64,000 nt of DNA from Saccharina japonica (GCA_008828725.1 MEHQ01004197.1:231760-295759); one strand, 5' to 3'; positions 34,801 to 41,996 are shown, counted from the stretch's first letter. The notes: generated by a model from the sequence alone, not told the origin. Translations and numbers: made by a program.

Positions 34801-35017
34801 GGTCTCCTCCAACAGCAGGCAATACGATATATTCAGGACATGCTTGGCGCAAGGGAGAGCGACAACCAGTGCTAAAAACACACACAAAAAACGTACGTTT
34901 CAACCCGATTTCAAACGTCATGAACACAAACAAGTACCTGAAATAGTCTCGTAGATCGGCGGAGGGGGCCCTATTGATCTCCTCCGGAATCGCAAGTAAG
35001 TTGCCCGCATCATCCCT
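16360..35017 (-). CDS. Large multi-exon coiled-coil protein gene (15 exons, 5' end open)
   Basis: Fifteen minus-strand exons join in one frame: 34938-35017, 33648-33831, 32991-33152, 31523-31687, 30091-30227, 29268-29484, 26124-26222, 24613-24945, 23064-23833, 21855-22032, 20946-21041, 19782-19988, 18926-19282, 17481-17641, 16360-16822. The total of 3609 nt is 1202 residues plus stop, and every intron phase agrees with both neighbours. Most exons encode long charged helices (heptad-like E/R/K/L runs), the family pattern of structural coiled-coil proteins. The central exon has a low-complexity Asp/Asn-rich stretch, and the C-terminus is basic and Ser/Arg-rich with RPASAG and RPVSAG motifs, often seen in cytoskeletal or flagellar proteins. 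I cannot name a family; a cilium/centrosome scaffold role is inference. The initiator is not identified and lies above 35017. Confidence 0.8.
17481..17641 (-). CDS. Coiled-coil gene, exon 14 (GC-AG intron follows)
   Basis: Acceptor CAACTGATAG has a weak pyrimidine tract. The proposed donor is AAAAG/GCAAGC, a GC-type donor, which leaves two bases that the last exon completes to Arg. 53 residues, GANGKELAVPQPSSGYSVQR to VAAAKIQRK. A GT alternative about 30 nt downstream has the same phase but a poor consensus. Confidence 0.55.
18250..18339 (+). repeat. Poly(C)-ended dispersed repeat (C2)
   Basis: A clear C2 copy: GGCTCCTTCTCGAAAGGG, GGTCAATGGTCAAATGACTA, GCAACAAATGAGTACG, then about 24 consecutive C, the longest tail in the window. 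Confidence 0.8.
18926..19282 (-). CDS. Coiled-coil gene, exon 13
   Basis: Acceptor CCTTGTGCTTCAG, donor GCGAAG/GTAGGC. 119 residues in phase 0/0. It starts VRCCVCAIREELGGEFEQ and ends in a Gly/Ala/Arg-rich low-complexity region encoded by GGAGGA-type repeats. Confidence 0.7.
19782..19988 (-). CDS. Coiled-coil gene, exon 12
   Basis: Acceptor TTTTTTTCCAG, donor ACCCAG/GTGGGC. 69 residues in phase 0/0 (ERLHCSHVRENDSHAYCRRL to ERERLDAQRTASTQ). Confidence 0.85.
20946..21041 (-). CDS. Coiled-coil gene, exon 11
   Basis: Acceptor ACGTGTGTATAG, donor GCGCAG/GTGGGG. 32 residues in phase 0/0, VAERRLEAAEEDARRDIEMA then DLKAQENELQAQ: textbook heptad-type coiled coil, too short for an ordinary ORF cut-off. 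Confidence 0.85.
21424..21770 (+). repeat. Intronic duplicated segment, copy 1
   Basis: Runs from GACGCATGCTACGGTAG through TTCTGAGGGTGTGG, GAGCTCTATAC, TTTTGGGTTAAGGAGCC and GGTCATTCAG. The same series recurs at 22365-22800. It lies in the intron between exons 10 and 11 of the coiled-coil gene. Confidence 0.7.
21855..22032 (-). CDS. Coiled-coil gene, exon 10
   Basis: Acceptor CGATAAAACAG, donor AAGGAG/GTAAAC. One base plus 59 codons (ETRDAERVRMADLVTSLKAE to LRLLREKE). The first base completes the Arg codon left open by exon 9. Confidence 0.85.
22365..22800 (+). repeat. Intronic duplicated segment, copy 2 (interrupted by a SINE)
   Basis: Matches 21424-21770, but a minus-oriented SINE tail sits inside it at about 22501-22700. 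It lies in the intron between exons 9 and 10. The two copies bracket exon 10, suggesting local duplication in the gene. Confidence 0.7.
22501..22700 (-). mobile_element. tRNA-related SINE family, 5'-truncated copy
   Basis: Plus-strand order is T-run, CCATCCCATTTATCATCTTC, CTCAGATCCGGGGTCACAAA, ATCGCGAGAAGATTTCAG, CCTCGTCGACTTGCG: the reverse complement of the SINE body seen complete at 62880-63212. The T-run is the poly(A) tail. The tRNA-like head is absent. Confidence 0.75.
23064..23833 (-). CDS. Coiled-coil gene, exon 9 (largest)
   Basis: Acceptor CATCGCCCACAG, donor GGGAAG/GTCCGA. 256 codons plus two bases. A helix with IERYMSRLRRAEERFARSID is followed by a Pro/Ser-rich stretch, then a low-complexity Asp/Asn segment (NKNNDDDNNNSSADNNN) encoded by GAC/AAC repeats, then a second helix (SIMEARNRVLKLRVKLATAN). 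The opposite-strand frame over it (23082-23726) is a shadow. Confidence 0.85.
24613..24945 (-). CDS. Coiled-coil gene, exon 8
   Basis: Acceptor ATGTGCTAG, donor TCCGAG/GTAAGA. 111 residues in phase 0/0. It opens with ANIVALRESV and a run of alanines encoded by GCT/GCC, then an Arg-rich segment (KARPRRSFRLASRAC) and a helix ending RAQAATSE. Confidence 0.8.
24970..25025 (+). repeat. (GGACA)n pentanucleotide array
   Basis: About eleven units of GGACA/GGGCA just upstream (gene sense) of exon 8 of the coiled-coil gene. Confidence 0.85.
25333..25520 (+). repeat. SINE-like family 2, copy 1
   Basis: Contains TTGTTGGTGAGAAGGGATAA, TAGCCTACTCAGTCAG, GTAGGCTACTGTTG, then a B-box-like GAGTTCGATTCTCGGC followed by ATCATCAAC. 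The same blocks occur at 60048-60440. Boundaries and A-box are uncertain. Confidence 0.5.
25838..26008 (+). mobile_element. tRNA-related SINE family, degraded copy
   Basis: Contains GAGTCGACGAGGGAAGAAAG, GAACCGCAGTGGAGAGGGAG and GGGCGAAGAC...AAATGGGAG from the SINE body, diverged by about 20%. Head and poly(A) are not recognisable. Confidence 0.6.
26124..26222 (-). CDS. Coiled-coil gene, exon 7
   Basis: Acceptor CCCGGAACAG, donor GCTAAC/GTGAGT. 33 residues in phase 0/0 (EMEVGDRLNGMATALENEEM). The intron before it (26223-29267) is about 3 kb and packed with repeats. Confidence 0.8.
26327..26461 (+). repeat. Poly(C)-ended dispersed repeat (C1)
   Basis: Extends 5' into the TTCGCGCTTGGTTCAAGCAA region. 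First of three C1 copies in direct head-to-tail order. Confidence 0.75.
26462..26545 (+). repeat. Poly(C)-ended dispersed repeat (C1)
   Basis: Second of the triple array, starting at CATGCTCCGTCCCGGCATTG and ending in five C. Confidence 0.7.
26546..26593 (+). repeat. Poly(C)-ended dispersed repeat (C1), 3' fragment
   Basis: Third member: only TCTATGGTCATATGACTACG to the ATGAATACACCGCCCC end. Confidence 0.6.
27272..27659 (+). mobile_element. LTR-like solo element E1
   Basis: Starts TGTTGTAACATTGCG and ends CTTTTCTGTGTCA, so it has TG...CA ends, with ATTAC flanking both sides (a 5-bp duplication in a TATTACTGAC-rich target). No coding or internal domain is present, so I treat it as a solo LTR of an unidentified LTR retrotransposon or a non-autonomous relative. 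The middle contains a palindrome CCGCGTTGATTGC with its complement and differs from E2. Confidence 0.5.
27666..28123 (+). mobile_element. LTR-like solo element E2
   Basis: Same ends as E1 and immediately downstream, separated by GATTAC and followed again by GATTAC. The middle differs from E1, so the two look like related variants. Near identity with the copy at 30545-30790 (about 1-2% different) implies recent activity. Fossil; no coding capacity. Confidence 0.5.
28130..28335 (+). repeat. (TATTACTGAC)n minisatellite
   Basis: About twenty imperfect 10-bp units. It continues on its right into a unique-looking segment with AAGGCATGCCTTA palindromes (to about 28480) that also accompanies the array at 36640-36895, so the minisatellite is part of a larger dispersed unit. 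Confidence 0.8.
28769..28857. mobile_element. piggyBac-type MITE
   Basis: Flanked by TTAA on both sides (28765-28768, 28858-28861). Ends CCCTTTTAGGACTGCAGTCC and the inverse of CCCTTGTAGGACTGGAGTCC, with inverted repeats of about 36 bp and a 17-bp loop. TTAA duplication with CCYT ends is the piggyBac signature. 89 bp, non-coding. Confidence 0.8.
28862..28941. mobile_element. piggyBac-type MITE, related subfamily
   Basis: Shares the TTAA at 28858-28861 with its neighbour and ends before TTAA 28942-28945. Ends CCCATTCAGAACTG and, inverted, CCTCTTAAGAACTGG. Both MITEs carry a TTTGTCCCC core. Confidence 0.7.
29046..29123. mobile_element. piggyBac-type MITE, inverted copy of the second subfamily
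   Basis: Reverse complement of 28862-28941 (TTAAGAACTGGTCCGACG at left, CAGTTCTGAATGGATTAA at right), only about 100 bp away. Confidence 0.65.
29268..29484 (-). CDS. Coiled-coil gene, exon 6
   Basis: Acceptor AAATCCGCAG, donor GGGAAG/GTCGAC. One base plus 72 codons. Continuous coiled coil (TRADELDREAFSTRETAKRA through LREELHGAREEALEKARK). Confidence 0.8.
29765..29982 (-). repeat. Poly(C)-ended dispersed repeat (C1), long copy
   Basis: Extends past the usual GGGCGAGT...GCATGAAGG segment into AAGAACCGCTTGTGAGGCGGA, shared with 37953-38172. The maximum element is thus about 220 bp. Confidence 0.75.
30091..30227 (-). CDS. Coiled-coil gene, exon 5
   Basis: Acceptor CTACTGCGCAG directly before ATG; donor CTCGCAG/GTGCAA. 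45 codons plus two bases (MERERVKHKHDSQMAS to HSTAEAR). The ATG at its start could be an alternative initiator, but phases also fit an internal exon. Confidence 0.8.
30545..30790 (-). mobile_element. LTR-like element, truncated copy
   Basis: Minus-strand copy of the first ~245 bp of E2, starting TGTTGTAACA at 30790. Truncated; no flanking duplication visible. Confidence 0.5.
31220..31398 (-). repeat. Poly(C)-ended dispersed repeat (C1)
   Basis: G-run, TGCACTCATTTG, ATGACCATAGACCCTCGCAT, GGTTTTCACCAACCAGGCAG, GAAGCGCCGTGAGGTGTTGG on the plus strand. Confidence 0.75.
31523..31687 (-). CDS. Coiled-coil gene, exon 4
   Basis: Acceptor GGTTCCGACAG, donor CGACAA/GTGAGC. 55 residues in phase 0/0, strongly helical (ARLEEAARLLRDAKSS, then VKELARAVRETADLKAG). 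Confidence 0.8.
31814..31911. mobile_element. piggyBac-type MITE, degenerate
   Basis: CCCTTTTAGTAGTGCAGTG on the left and GACTGCAGTCCCACTTTAAGGG on the right in inverted relation, with a TTTGTCCCC core. Flanks are degenerate TTGA and CTAA. Confidence 0.6.
32991..33152 (-). CDS. Coiled-coil gene, exon 3
   Basis: Acceptor CTTCTCGCCCAG, donor GCAGAG/GTGACA. 54 residues in phase 0/0: a cysteine-containing start (PCDACLGVV) followed by a helix NRRVDEALKRLDSLERLEES. Confidence 0.75.
33648..33831 (-). CDS. Coiled-coil gene, exon 2
   Basis: Acceptor GGTGGGCAG, donor ATTAAG/GTGACT. The peptide (KYNEDAKEVLCTRKSLGF to SSYALVIK) has a mixed, globular composition unlike the later helical exons. It is the best probe for homology of the N-terminal part. 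Confidence 0.75.
34938..35017 (-). CDS. Coiled-coil gene, exon 1 of those resolved
   Basis: The acceptor TTAATACTTGCAG and donor TTTCAG/GTACTT bound a peptide starting RDDAGNLLAIPEEINRAPS. It ends two bases into an Arg codon that the next exon completes. Confidence 0.7.
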
Positions 35018-35655
35018 CTGCAAGTATTAAAAACACACACCGGTACGTAAACGCGGGTTCGCGGGTTCCGTTAATAGACTCTCCTTTTCCCAAAGCTCAA
35101 AACAGAAAACAAAAAAAAATGCCATCGATGGTGGTACACAGCACGGCACGGGAAATAGAGCAAAGCATGAAAAATCAAGCAAGGCGCCAGAGCAAAAAAT
35201 TAAACATTCGTGGCAGCAGAAAAATGGAGCGCGCGCTCATGTGTCACGAGGAGGTCCCTGCTCGACTGCCGTATATTCGTGGGCTTTCTTTTGCCCGCTT
35301 CCTCGACTACCCCCGGTTCTATACAATGTTGTGCTATTGACGGAGATCGTCCTAAAATCGTCAATCCAGACGCTCCTTCTGACTACTCGTAGTCGAACGA
35401 GAGAGGCGTCTCCCCGGAAACCGGCACCTCGCCAGCGACCGCCACAGGGTCAGCGTGGGCTGCACTTTCTTCGAAGTGTCATATCCCGCCACGACATACC
35501 ACGCCCCTCTCCCCGTTAGCACTGCACCCACGCTTTGCGGGATTACAGTAGCTTTTTTTCAACTAGAGCAGGATAAGTTTTGCAGTGGTGAATGGGTTAT
35601 AGCCGCCCCCCCCCTTCCCGGCTGCGCTTTGTCGAGGCTGGCTGGAAGAGAAGAC

Positions 35656-35801
35656 CCTCGCGCACCGCTCTGAGAGTGCTGACCGCGCCATTTGTTTTGT
35701 GGAATCGCGTGAACCGCTCTCGTCAAGGGGTACCGACCAGGGTCCCAGCCGGGCCCGGCCGGCAGAGGACACGGATGGTGCGGGTACAGACGGGGGCAGC
35801 G
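35656..35801 (-). CDS. Possible upstream exon of the coiled-coil gene
   Basis: Acceptor ACGAAATTGTCAG, donor CGAGG/GTCTTC. In one frame it reads PSVPAPSVSSAGRARLGPWS to MARSALSERCAR and ends in phase 0, which matches the exon at 34938-35017. The composition is plausible but the donor is weak and two other frames are partly open, so this is tentative. Confidence 0.35.
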
Positions 35802-35854
35802 CTGACAATTTCGTAGAGGGATAACAACCCTTGGGGTGAATCTGAGGTCCCGCG

Positions 35855-35990
35855 TTCAACAGCCAGACGGACCCCAGATTGCGTTTTTCGTGTCAAGAGA
35901 TACACCACAACCACTTAACCACTGAGCTATTAATAGTTGTCAACACTGACTGCTAGCTCAATGATTACGGTGCATTTCTAGCGACTCATA
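35855..35990. repeat. tRNA-like dispersed repeat (A-box-bearing)
   Basis: On the minus strand ATAGCTCAGTGGTTAAGTGG is a good tRNA D-arm/A-box match; a plausible but imperfect B-box follows about 45 nt later (GTTGAACGCGGGACC). Aligns with 51235-51340. No tRNA cloverleaf can be closed, so this is a tRNA-derived repeat or relic, not a tRNA gene. Confidence 0.45.
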
Positions 35991-36239
35991 CCATACCCAT
36001 TACCGATGCAGGAACGATCGGCGCAGGCGACTGCATCTCGACCCCGAGCCCTAAACGCCGGGGCCCGGAGAATAGCTTGGCTGAGGGCACAGAGTTGAGG
36101 GGCATTGTGGGATAGCGGGCGGACTTCACAGCCCCAAAGCGAGCCACCAAAAACACTAACTTTTCTCTCGAAAAACTGACTGCTCAAGACACCAAAACAC
36201 TAGGACATTACGTACACAAACACACAATTCAATGGTCGT

Positions 36240-36425
36240 CAGAGTACCAGTCCTTGAAGTCCCAGTCTTTTCTCCTCCCCGTACCCTTGGGGAAAGCGAA
36301 GACTTAGTCATTTCAGCTCCTCGTGCCCATATAGGGACAAGCGAGGACCCAGCCATCTCAGCTCCGAGTACCCTCAGGAGAAGCGAGGACTCAGTCGTTT
36401 TCAGCTCCGAGTACCCTTGGGGCTA
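36240..36425 (+). repeat. ~62-bp tandem repeat, three units
   Basis: Three units each ending with AAGCGAGGACTCAGTC-like and CAGCTCCGAGTACCC-like segments. Confidence 0.7.
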
Positions 36426-36639
36426 GGTCCTCCTGGATGAGTGCGACTGTTGGAGCGATCGACTGGGTCCCGGGGACTGGGAGTGGTCGTACTGTGACGA
36501 GATGCACCCAATGATGGGGGCGCAGCCATTGTTTCCGAAGCTCCTCGCTTGCCCCGCTCTACGCTACTAGAAAGCCATTCGTAAGTCGCCCGAAAAAACG
36601 AACCCTCAGGAGAAAACGTGAGGTTACAATATGATGGAC

Positions 36640-36895
36640 GGTGCCATGACATACTTCTATAGGTATCACAACGCACAGTCTAATGGCATTCCAGCGATGG
36701 GGCATGCCTTATTGGGTAGTTTTGCGGCTGAGGAGTGTGCTAACAGTCAGTAACAGTCAGGAGTAATCAGTAGTAGTCAGTAATAGTCAGAAATAGTCAG
36801 TAGTAGTCAGTAGTAGTCAATAATAGTCAGTAATAGTCAGTAATAATAGTCAGAAATAGTCAGAAATAGCCAGTAATAGTCAGTAATAGTCAGCC
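36640..36895 (-). repeat. (GTCAGTAATA)n minisatellite unit, inverted copy
   Basis: Reverse-complement counterpart of 28130-28480: the GGGGCATGCCTTATTGGG segment, TGAGGAGTGTG, then about fifteen units of the 10-mer. A third, short copy lies at about 56800-56850. Confidence 0.75.
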
Positions 36896-36939
36896 ATAAA
36901 AACATGGGCAAAAAAGTGGTACCCCTACGGTAGCACGCG

Positions 36940-37344
36940 TCACGACCTTTTGCAACACTTCTTCCTTCCCGGTCTATGAAGTGTTGGCGCCAATGTCAGG
37001 GGGGACTTGACTTCGACGGTAGATTCGGGTGTCAGAAATCGTGTACACATTGGCCCGTGGAGGGGTGAATGCAGGTGCTTCTGAGCGGCGTAACCGGGAG
37101 GGGGACCCCCACGCAGGGTGTCTAAGCGCGGGCAGGGCTCACCATCACCTAAGTTGAGACGAGTCAACTTCGCCACACCTGCTTGTCCTTCGATGCTTCG
37201 GCTGGCGGGAAAGTAAGCTTCGGCGACTACAGCACCCTGTCCCAAGCCGACGCCTCCCTCAAGACCAAGTTCAGATAACACTGAGGCGACGGTGCGCAGA
37301 CGACGGAGCCTATGTACAGGTAGTGTTCCCGGGTTTTGCTGCAC
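36940..37344 (-). CDS. Unresolved open frame, possible 5' exon or separate gene
   Basis: A 134-residue minus-strand frame with a protein-like core (VASVLSELGLEGGVGLGQG, EAYFPASRSIEGQAG, RLDTLRGGPPPGYAAQKHLH) and a basic end. I see no conserved domain and cannot fix splice sites. It might be a more upstream part of the neighbouring coiled-coil gene or an unrelated remnant. Confidence 0.25.
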   Translation of the reverse strand: MQQNPGTLPVHRLRRLRTVASVLSELGLEGGVGLGQGAVVAEAYFPASRSIEGQAGVAKLTRLNLGDGEPCPRLDTLRGGPPPGYAAQKHLHSPLHGPMCTRFLTPESTVEVKSPLTLAPTLHRPGRKKCCKRS

Positions 37345-37653
37345 GCGTGGGAGGGGAGCGCTTACCGAAGTTTGCGTGGTGGGAGTTGGATGGGGGCAAG
37401 GGCCACACCGGAGAACAGGAGAAGACGGAGGGGGTGGGGTGTCGCAATAGCGATGTACGGGAGAAGGAGTTCGGCATCAAGCTCTAAGGGTGGCGAGAAG
37501 CAGCAGAGAAGGACCGTAGATAGTGCATGCCGGGTTGATGGACAGAGAGGAAACATTCGTGCGGAGGTATCATGAAACGGAGATAAGAGCGGAAGAGCGG
37601 AAGTGCGACGCATGAAGATAGCAATCGCGATACGGGTTGTTGACACCAATGCC

Positions 37654-37841
37654 GGGGGGGGGGGGGGGGAGGTCGTGTTACACTCGTATGTCATGTGACA
37701 TACATGGTATGGTCGTAGTAGTACCACCATAGACCCTCGAATCCCTACAACACAGGGACGAAGTACGTCGGATTTTTCACCGACCTGGCAAGGCATTGCT
37801 TGCAACGAGCCCAAAGCGCTGTGAGTGGTGCGGTGAATCGC
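37654..37841 (-). repeat. Poly(C)-ended dispersed repeat (C1), diverged
   Basis: A 15-base G-run, then ACACTCGTATGTCATG, CCATAGACCCTCGAATCCCT and CGGATTTTTCACC; the most diverged long copy. Confidence 0.65.
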
Positions 37842-37952
37842 CTGAGGGGGGAAGGGGCTGCATGCTACTTACTATTCATCGCTTGTGACGCGAAATTCAG
37901 GTCATTGTGTGCACTTTCTTGGAAATGGATGATATGACGGCGTCGAACGCCG

Positions 37953-38172
37953 TGGGGGGGGGGAGGGGTGTACTCATGTTGTGCACGGCCGTAGTCATAT
38001 GACCATAGACCCTCGCATCCCTACAATGCCGGGACGGAGCGCGTTGGGTTTTCACCAACCAGGCAGACATTGCTTGCACCAAGCGCGAAACGCCGTGAGG
38101 TATTGGGCGAGTCGCATGGAGGGTGAGCTGCATCCTGCTAAGAACCGCCTCTGAGGCGGACTTGCATATGGA
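37953..38172 (-). repeat. Poly(C)-ended dispersed repeat (C1), long copy
   Basis: Near-consensus copy including the AAGAACCGCCTCTGAGGCGG 5' extension. It lies about 110 bp from the diverged copy in the same orientation. Confidence 0.8.
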
Positions 38173-38179
38173 CGACAGC

Positions 38180-39950
38180 TTCAATGAGTTAATTTAATTT
38201 CTGGTGTGGCCACTTCCGGAGACAGCAATGGGTTTTACTATGTAACTGCCTCGCGGACGCCTTACCATATTAACACTACGTGATACGACCATTCCCCTTG
38301 TGCGGAACAAAGGTTCTCCATCCCGCACAAATGATCTACTCGACCGCCAGCTTTGGTGACCGCCAAAAACAAATAACAACAAAAAAACGGCACCCTGGTT
38401 GTCTAGCTCACGCAGCGAGTGGCGTGTTTTACAGCGTCGTTGCCAACCGACGCCAACCCAACCTATAAATATATCATATATACGTAGTCGGGGGGGGGGG
38501 GCTAAGGACCCCGTCATCCTGATGGCTCTCGCCACTTAAGCTGGAGTCTGGCGCTGACCAGCATGACTTTGCGTGTGCATCGACTGGCCAAAAGCAGTAG
38601 GGGTTAGCTAGCGCAGGGCCTCTAGCATTGTTACACCTCGCCTGTGTGCCTCCTCATGTTTAGTGTTTCGAGCTCACGTTTATCACATATGTTCTGCTTG
38701 TCTATTTATTTATGTTTCCTTCCTTGTCTGTATTTTGTGTTGGTACTGGTCTCCTTTACGTACGTACGAGTAGCGTGTTTATGTTTTGACATATCGCTCT
38801 CCGCGTTGACTACATAGTATTTAATTAATCGAGTTGCCTCCTTTCTGACGTCGCTCCGAGCCTCCCGAGCAGTGACGCAATATCATGTAGATTGCTAGAA
38901 CAAAGTTCCGACCGCAGGACACGCTGCTACCGATCTAGGGTTGACCAAAGCCTTACCAGTCACGAGAGACATCGCAGTAATTCATATTTTTCCGGGTCGG
39001 TATCCATTTTTCTTCTTCCGAAAGTCGTACTCGTAGAATACAAATAATACAGAGCGCGCCGTGCGATATGAGAGTGCTAACGTCTATTTTATCGTGTGAT
39101 ATGCATATGAGATATTCGTACTCTTATGTTATTTAATAGTGCGATTTTTTGCACATTCAGTTCACTTCTTCAAGTTTTCTCTTCTGCTCTTATTCTTTGC
39201 TTCCAGAAAAAATGAGCCTATGGGCTGCAAATGGCGATAGTTTCAAGATGCATACCGTCATACTGGTATGATATACATTTATCCCATAAGGTCTGAATCT
39301 GTCAGCGATCATGTGCATCGTTCCAGGTACCTACCAGATGTCCTAAATTGTTGTCATATCGCTTACCCGGGGTAACTCAGGTCCTAACACCTTTCTATGT
39401 GGCATGCACAAAATTATCGTCGCATCGCTTCCCCAGGGCAACTCAGTTCGTAACACCCTCCCCAACCGGCGTCGACGGCGGGTCGCGGGTAACGTATGCG
39501 CGGTGGCCGACACCTCAACGCCACCGCATCAGACGTGTGAGATTGCAGCTGCTCGTGTCGCCAGCGTCCAACACGCGCACAACGGCATCGACTTCCGCAG
39601 GGTGGAGCGTGCCAGCCCCCTTAGAGAGTTCAGAGGAGGGGGGGGGAATGCACGAAAAAATCGTGATGACGGCATCATCCACACGAAACTTCCCTGCGCC
39701 GCTGAGGTATATGGGGGGTGTATCCGACATTTAACTTAAGGGGCTGTACGGTGCGCGCCCAGCATGATCACACTTGTATTACAGAACAACTTCTCCTACA
39801 CGGGGTGATAATTAAAAAAAAACGAATTCCTCGTGTTTTTAGGTCACCATGACTGGGTCCCAAAACTGTTACATAATAAGGTGCTAGTAATTGTCTGTTG
39901 GGCTATCGGTTTTAAGGCTAACCAGTCGCCTACCCAAAGTAAGCCTTAAA
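38180..39950. other. No supported gene
   Basis: AT-rich and mixed sequence with a ~65-bp imperfect duplication at 39350-39460 (CATCGCTTCCCCAGGGCAAC and CATATCGCTTACCCGGGGTA). Open frames at 39348-39739 and on the opposite strand lack splice logic and look accidental. Confidence 0.4.
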
Positions 39951-39959
39951 ATAAAAACG

Positions 39960-40190
39960 CGTGTCGACATCGTAGATAGAAATGGTGCCGCAGAGCAGAT
40001 AACACGGAGCATCAAACTCCCTCTTTCCGACATTTTACGCATCAAGTTCTATACTGCCGGCCCTCCCATAAGGAAAGCCAAAATAAAAAGCCCCATAAGA
40101 AACTCAGCCGGATATTTCCAACGAGAAGTAAGAAATCCGGGAGCGGGTATGCTAACGTCAGTGTGGAATACACCGTTTCTAAAATAAGAA
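39960..40190 (-). repeat. Dispersed repeat F, copy 1
   Basis: On the minus strand TTCCACACTGACGTTAGCAT, CCGGATTTCTTAC, CCGGCTGAGTTTCTTATGGG and GGGAGGGCCGGCAG, matching 56200-56470. The plus-strand 98-residue frame over it is not conserved in the other copies. Confidence 0.65.
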
Positions 40191-40568
40191 ACTTAGCCCT
40201 GGCCAGTAGCCTGGTTTCTTGTTATCAGAGGGGCAGTATCCTGGGTCTGCTGTATACGATGAGTGACGATAGATGTAACGCCGGGTCTTGTGTCTGACTC
40301 TTAACTACTTGAAACGCCTTGTCGCGAGTGCGGAGCTAATGCAACATGCCGTACCACTATGAAACCTTTTTAGAACCCGGGCACAAATGACGAAAAAATG
40401 GCAAGGGGCAGTCTTCTCGTGAAACCGTCTACTGCTGTGAGCGCGCCGCGAGTACGAGTGGCCTCATGCTGCGCGGTGGCGATGTCGCCATTCCAATTTG
40501 GTTTGGACACCCCCGCCCCGTAAACGAGCGTCAAAATGTTGAAGGAGCCTCTTATTAGGAGTAGGAAC

Positions 40569-40643
40569 GGTGCTCCGTCTCGAAAGGGATGCGTGGTCAT
40601 TGGTCAAATGACTAAGGCAAGCAACAAATGAGTGCCCCCCCCC
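40569..40643 (+). repeat. Poly(C)-ended dispersed repeat (C2)
   Basis: GTGCTCCGTCTCGAAAGGG, GGTCAAATGACTAAGGCAAG, AACAAATGAGTG, then nine C. It is part of a ~138-bp tandem pair that also includes TTAGGAGTAGGAACG. Confidence 0.8.
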
Positions 40644-40702
40644 ATATGGAAACAAAGTAATGAACGCCCAAATGTTGGAGGTGTCTCTATTAGGAGTAGG
40701 AA

Positions 40703-40775
40703 CGGTGCTCCGTCTCGAAAGGGATACGTGGTCAATGGTCAAATGACTAAGGCAAGCAACAAATGAGTACGCCCC
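40703..40775 (+). repeat. Poly(C)-ended dispersed repeat (C2)
   Basis: Second member of the tandem pair, with a short C4 tail. Confidence 0.75.
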
Positions 40776-40984
40776 ACAGCAACCCGGGTTTGTTCTGCTG
40801 ACCGATGCCGTAATCGTCATGGTTTATCGACGCTTTTCCCCTCTGAAGCACAAAAAAAAAGGAGATGTGAGTTGGCTTACTCCTAATGGCTTCCATCACT
40901 AGTAATTCATTGGATGGAGAAGTAAGCCACCCGTCATAACGGACGAAGCGTTTTTTACCCAAAACCCACCCTTTCACACCTTGG

Positions 40985-41300
40985 ACAGATCATCTATAGA
41001 TAGATAGATCAGATAGATCATCTAGTTTCTCACTCTGCCGTTGTGGGAGCTTGTGCAGGACCTGCATAGTGCAGATCCAACCCACGAAACATGCGCTAGA
41101 TCGTGCAGGGTACACAGGTCCCACCCGGCAACATGAGCTACATCATACAAATCATACAGATCATACAGATCATACAGTGTCGGGAATATAGATCTGCCTT
41201 GAAAGGTCTACTGCTTATAGATCATATAGATCTGCCTTGAAAGGTCTACCGCTTATAGATCATGAAGTGGAAATCGATGATCTAGATCACGATCTGCCCG
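40985..41300 (-). repeat. GATC-rich dispersed repeat R3, copy 1
   Basis: GCCGTTGTGGGAGCTTGTGC, CCAACCCACGAAACATG, CCCGGCAACATGAGCTAC, CATACAGATCATACAGATC, CTTGAAAGGTCTACTGC. Four copies in the window, two per orientation. Confidence 0.75.
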
Positions 41301-41392
41301 AGGCGCGCGCACCCTGTCGAGCCACAAACGCCTCATTCTGATACCTGGTACAAAATACGCAGAAATTCGCGCGATATCGCAAGCAACTACTA

Positions 41393-41509
41393 CGGGGGGC
41401 CATAGTAAATGGGACCTACGGTGCACACAAAAACCTATATATATATACATATATATATATTTCCCTATTTTTACCGACAATATTCGGTCCTATTTACTAT
41501 GGCCCCCCG
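41393..41509. mobile_element. Tc1/mariner-like MITE, copy 1
   Basis: Inverted ends CGGGGGGCCATAGTAAATGG and its complement, about 24 bp, flanked by TA. 117 bp with an AT-rich centre. A TA target duplication with a short non-coding body suggests a Tc1/mariner-derived MITE. Confidence 0.75.
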
Positions 41510-41544
41510 TAATAACTGTAATACCTGATAATAGTTGCCAACTA

Positions 41545-41680
41545 ATTACCACTCGGCGACTTATCCCTAGCCAACTAATGTATAGTCGGTGGCTTATCCC
41601 TAGCCAACTAATACATAGTCGGCGGCTTATCCGTAGCCAACTAGTAACTAGTCGGCAGCAACTTATAGCCAGCTAACTCA
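41545..41680 (+). repeat. 33-bp tandem repeat, four units
   Basis: Units of exactly 33 bp, consensus CGGCGGCTTATCCCTAGCCA followed by ACTAATACATAGT; the last unit is diverged. Confidence 0.85.
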
Positions 41681-41836
41681 TAGTCTTACCCAAAATAGTA
41701 AATAGGACCGGGAGGGTGGTACAAGGCTTGCCCCGAGTTAAGCACCAGTAGACGGCTGACGTTTTACCCCAGCAGTTCAGTTGTCGGCAAATATTATACC
41801 TTCACATTTTGGCGATGGGCTAATTAAGGAGGTGTC

Positions 41837-41996
41837 ATGATGATACGAGAACGACAACGGCAACAGCGAACCGCTGACAACTTCTTCGCACAGGCACAAC
41901 GATCACTAGAGATGTGGTACGAGCAGGCACAGCAGACAATAACAGCAACGTATGCGTACTTTAAGAGCAGTAGAGGATTAATGTTTGCTGATACAG
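41837..41996 (+). CDS. Candidate first exon of a plus-strand gene
   Basis: Opens with ATG ATG (MMIRERQRQQRTADNFFAQA) and ends at a consensus donor GATACAG/GTAAGT. 53 codons plus one base. The peptide is helical and Gln-rich (SLEMWYEQAQQTITATY). Downstream exons are unresolved; a plausible acceptor exists near 44017 (TTTGTCCGAATCCCAG), but all three frames there are partly open. No family recognised. Confidence 0.35.
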
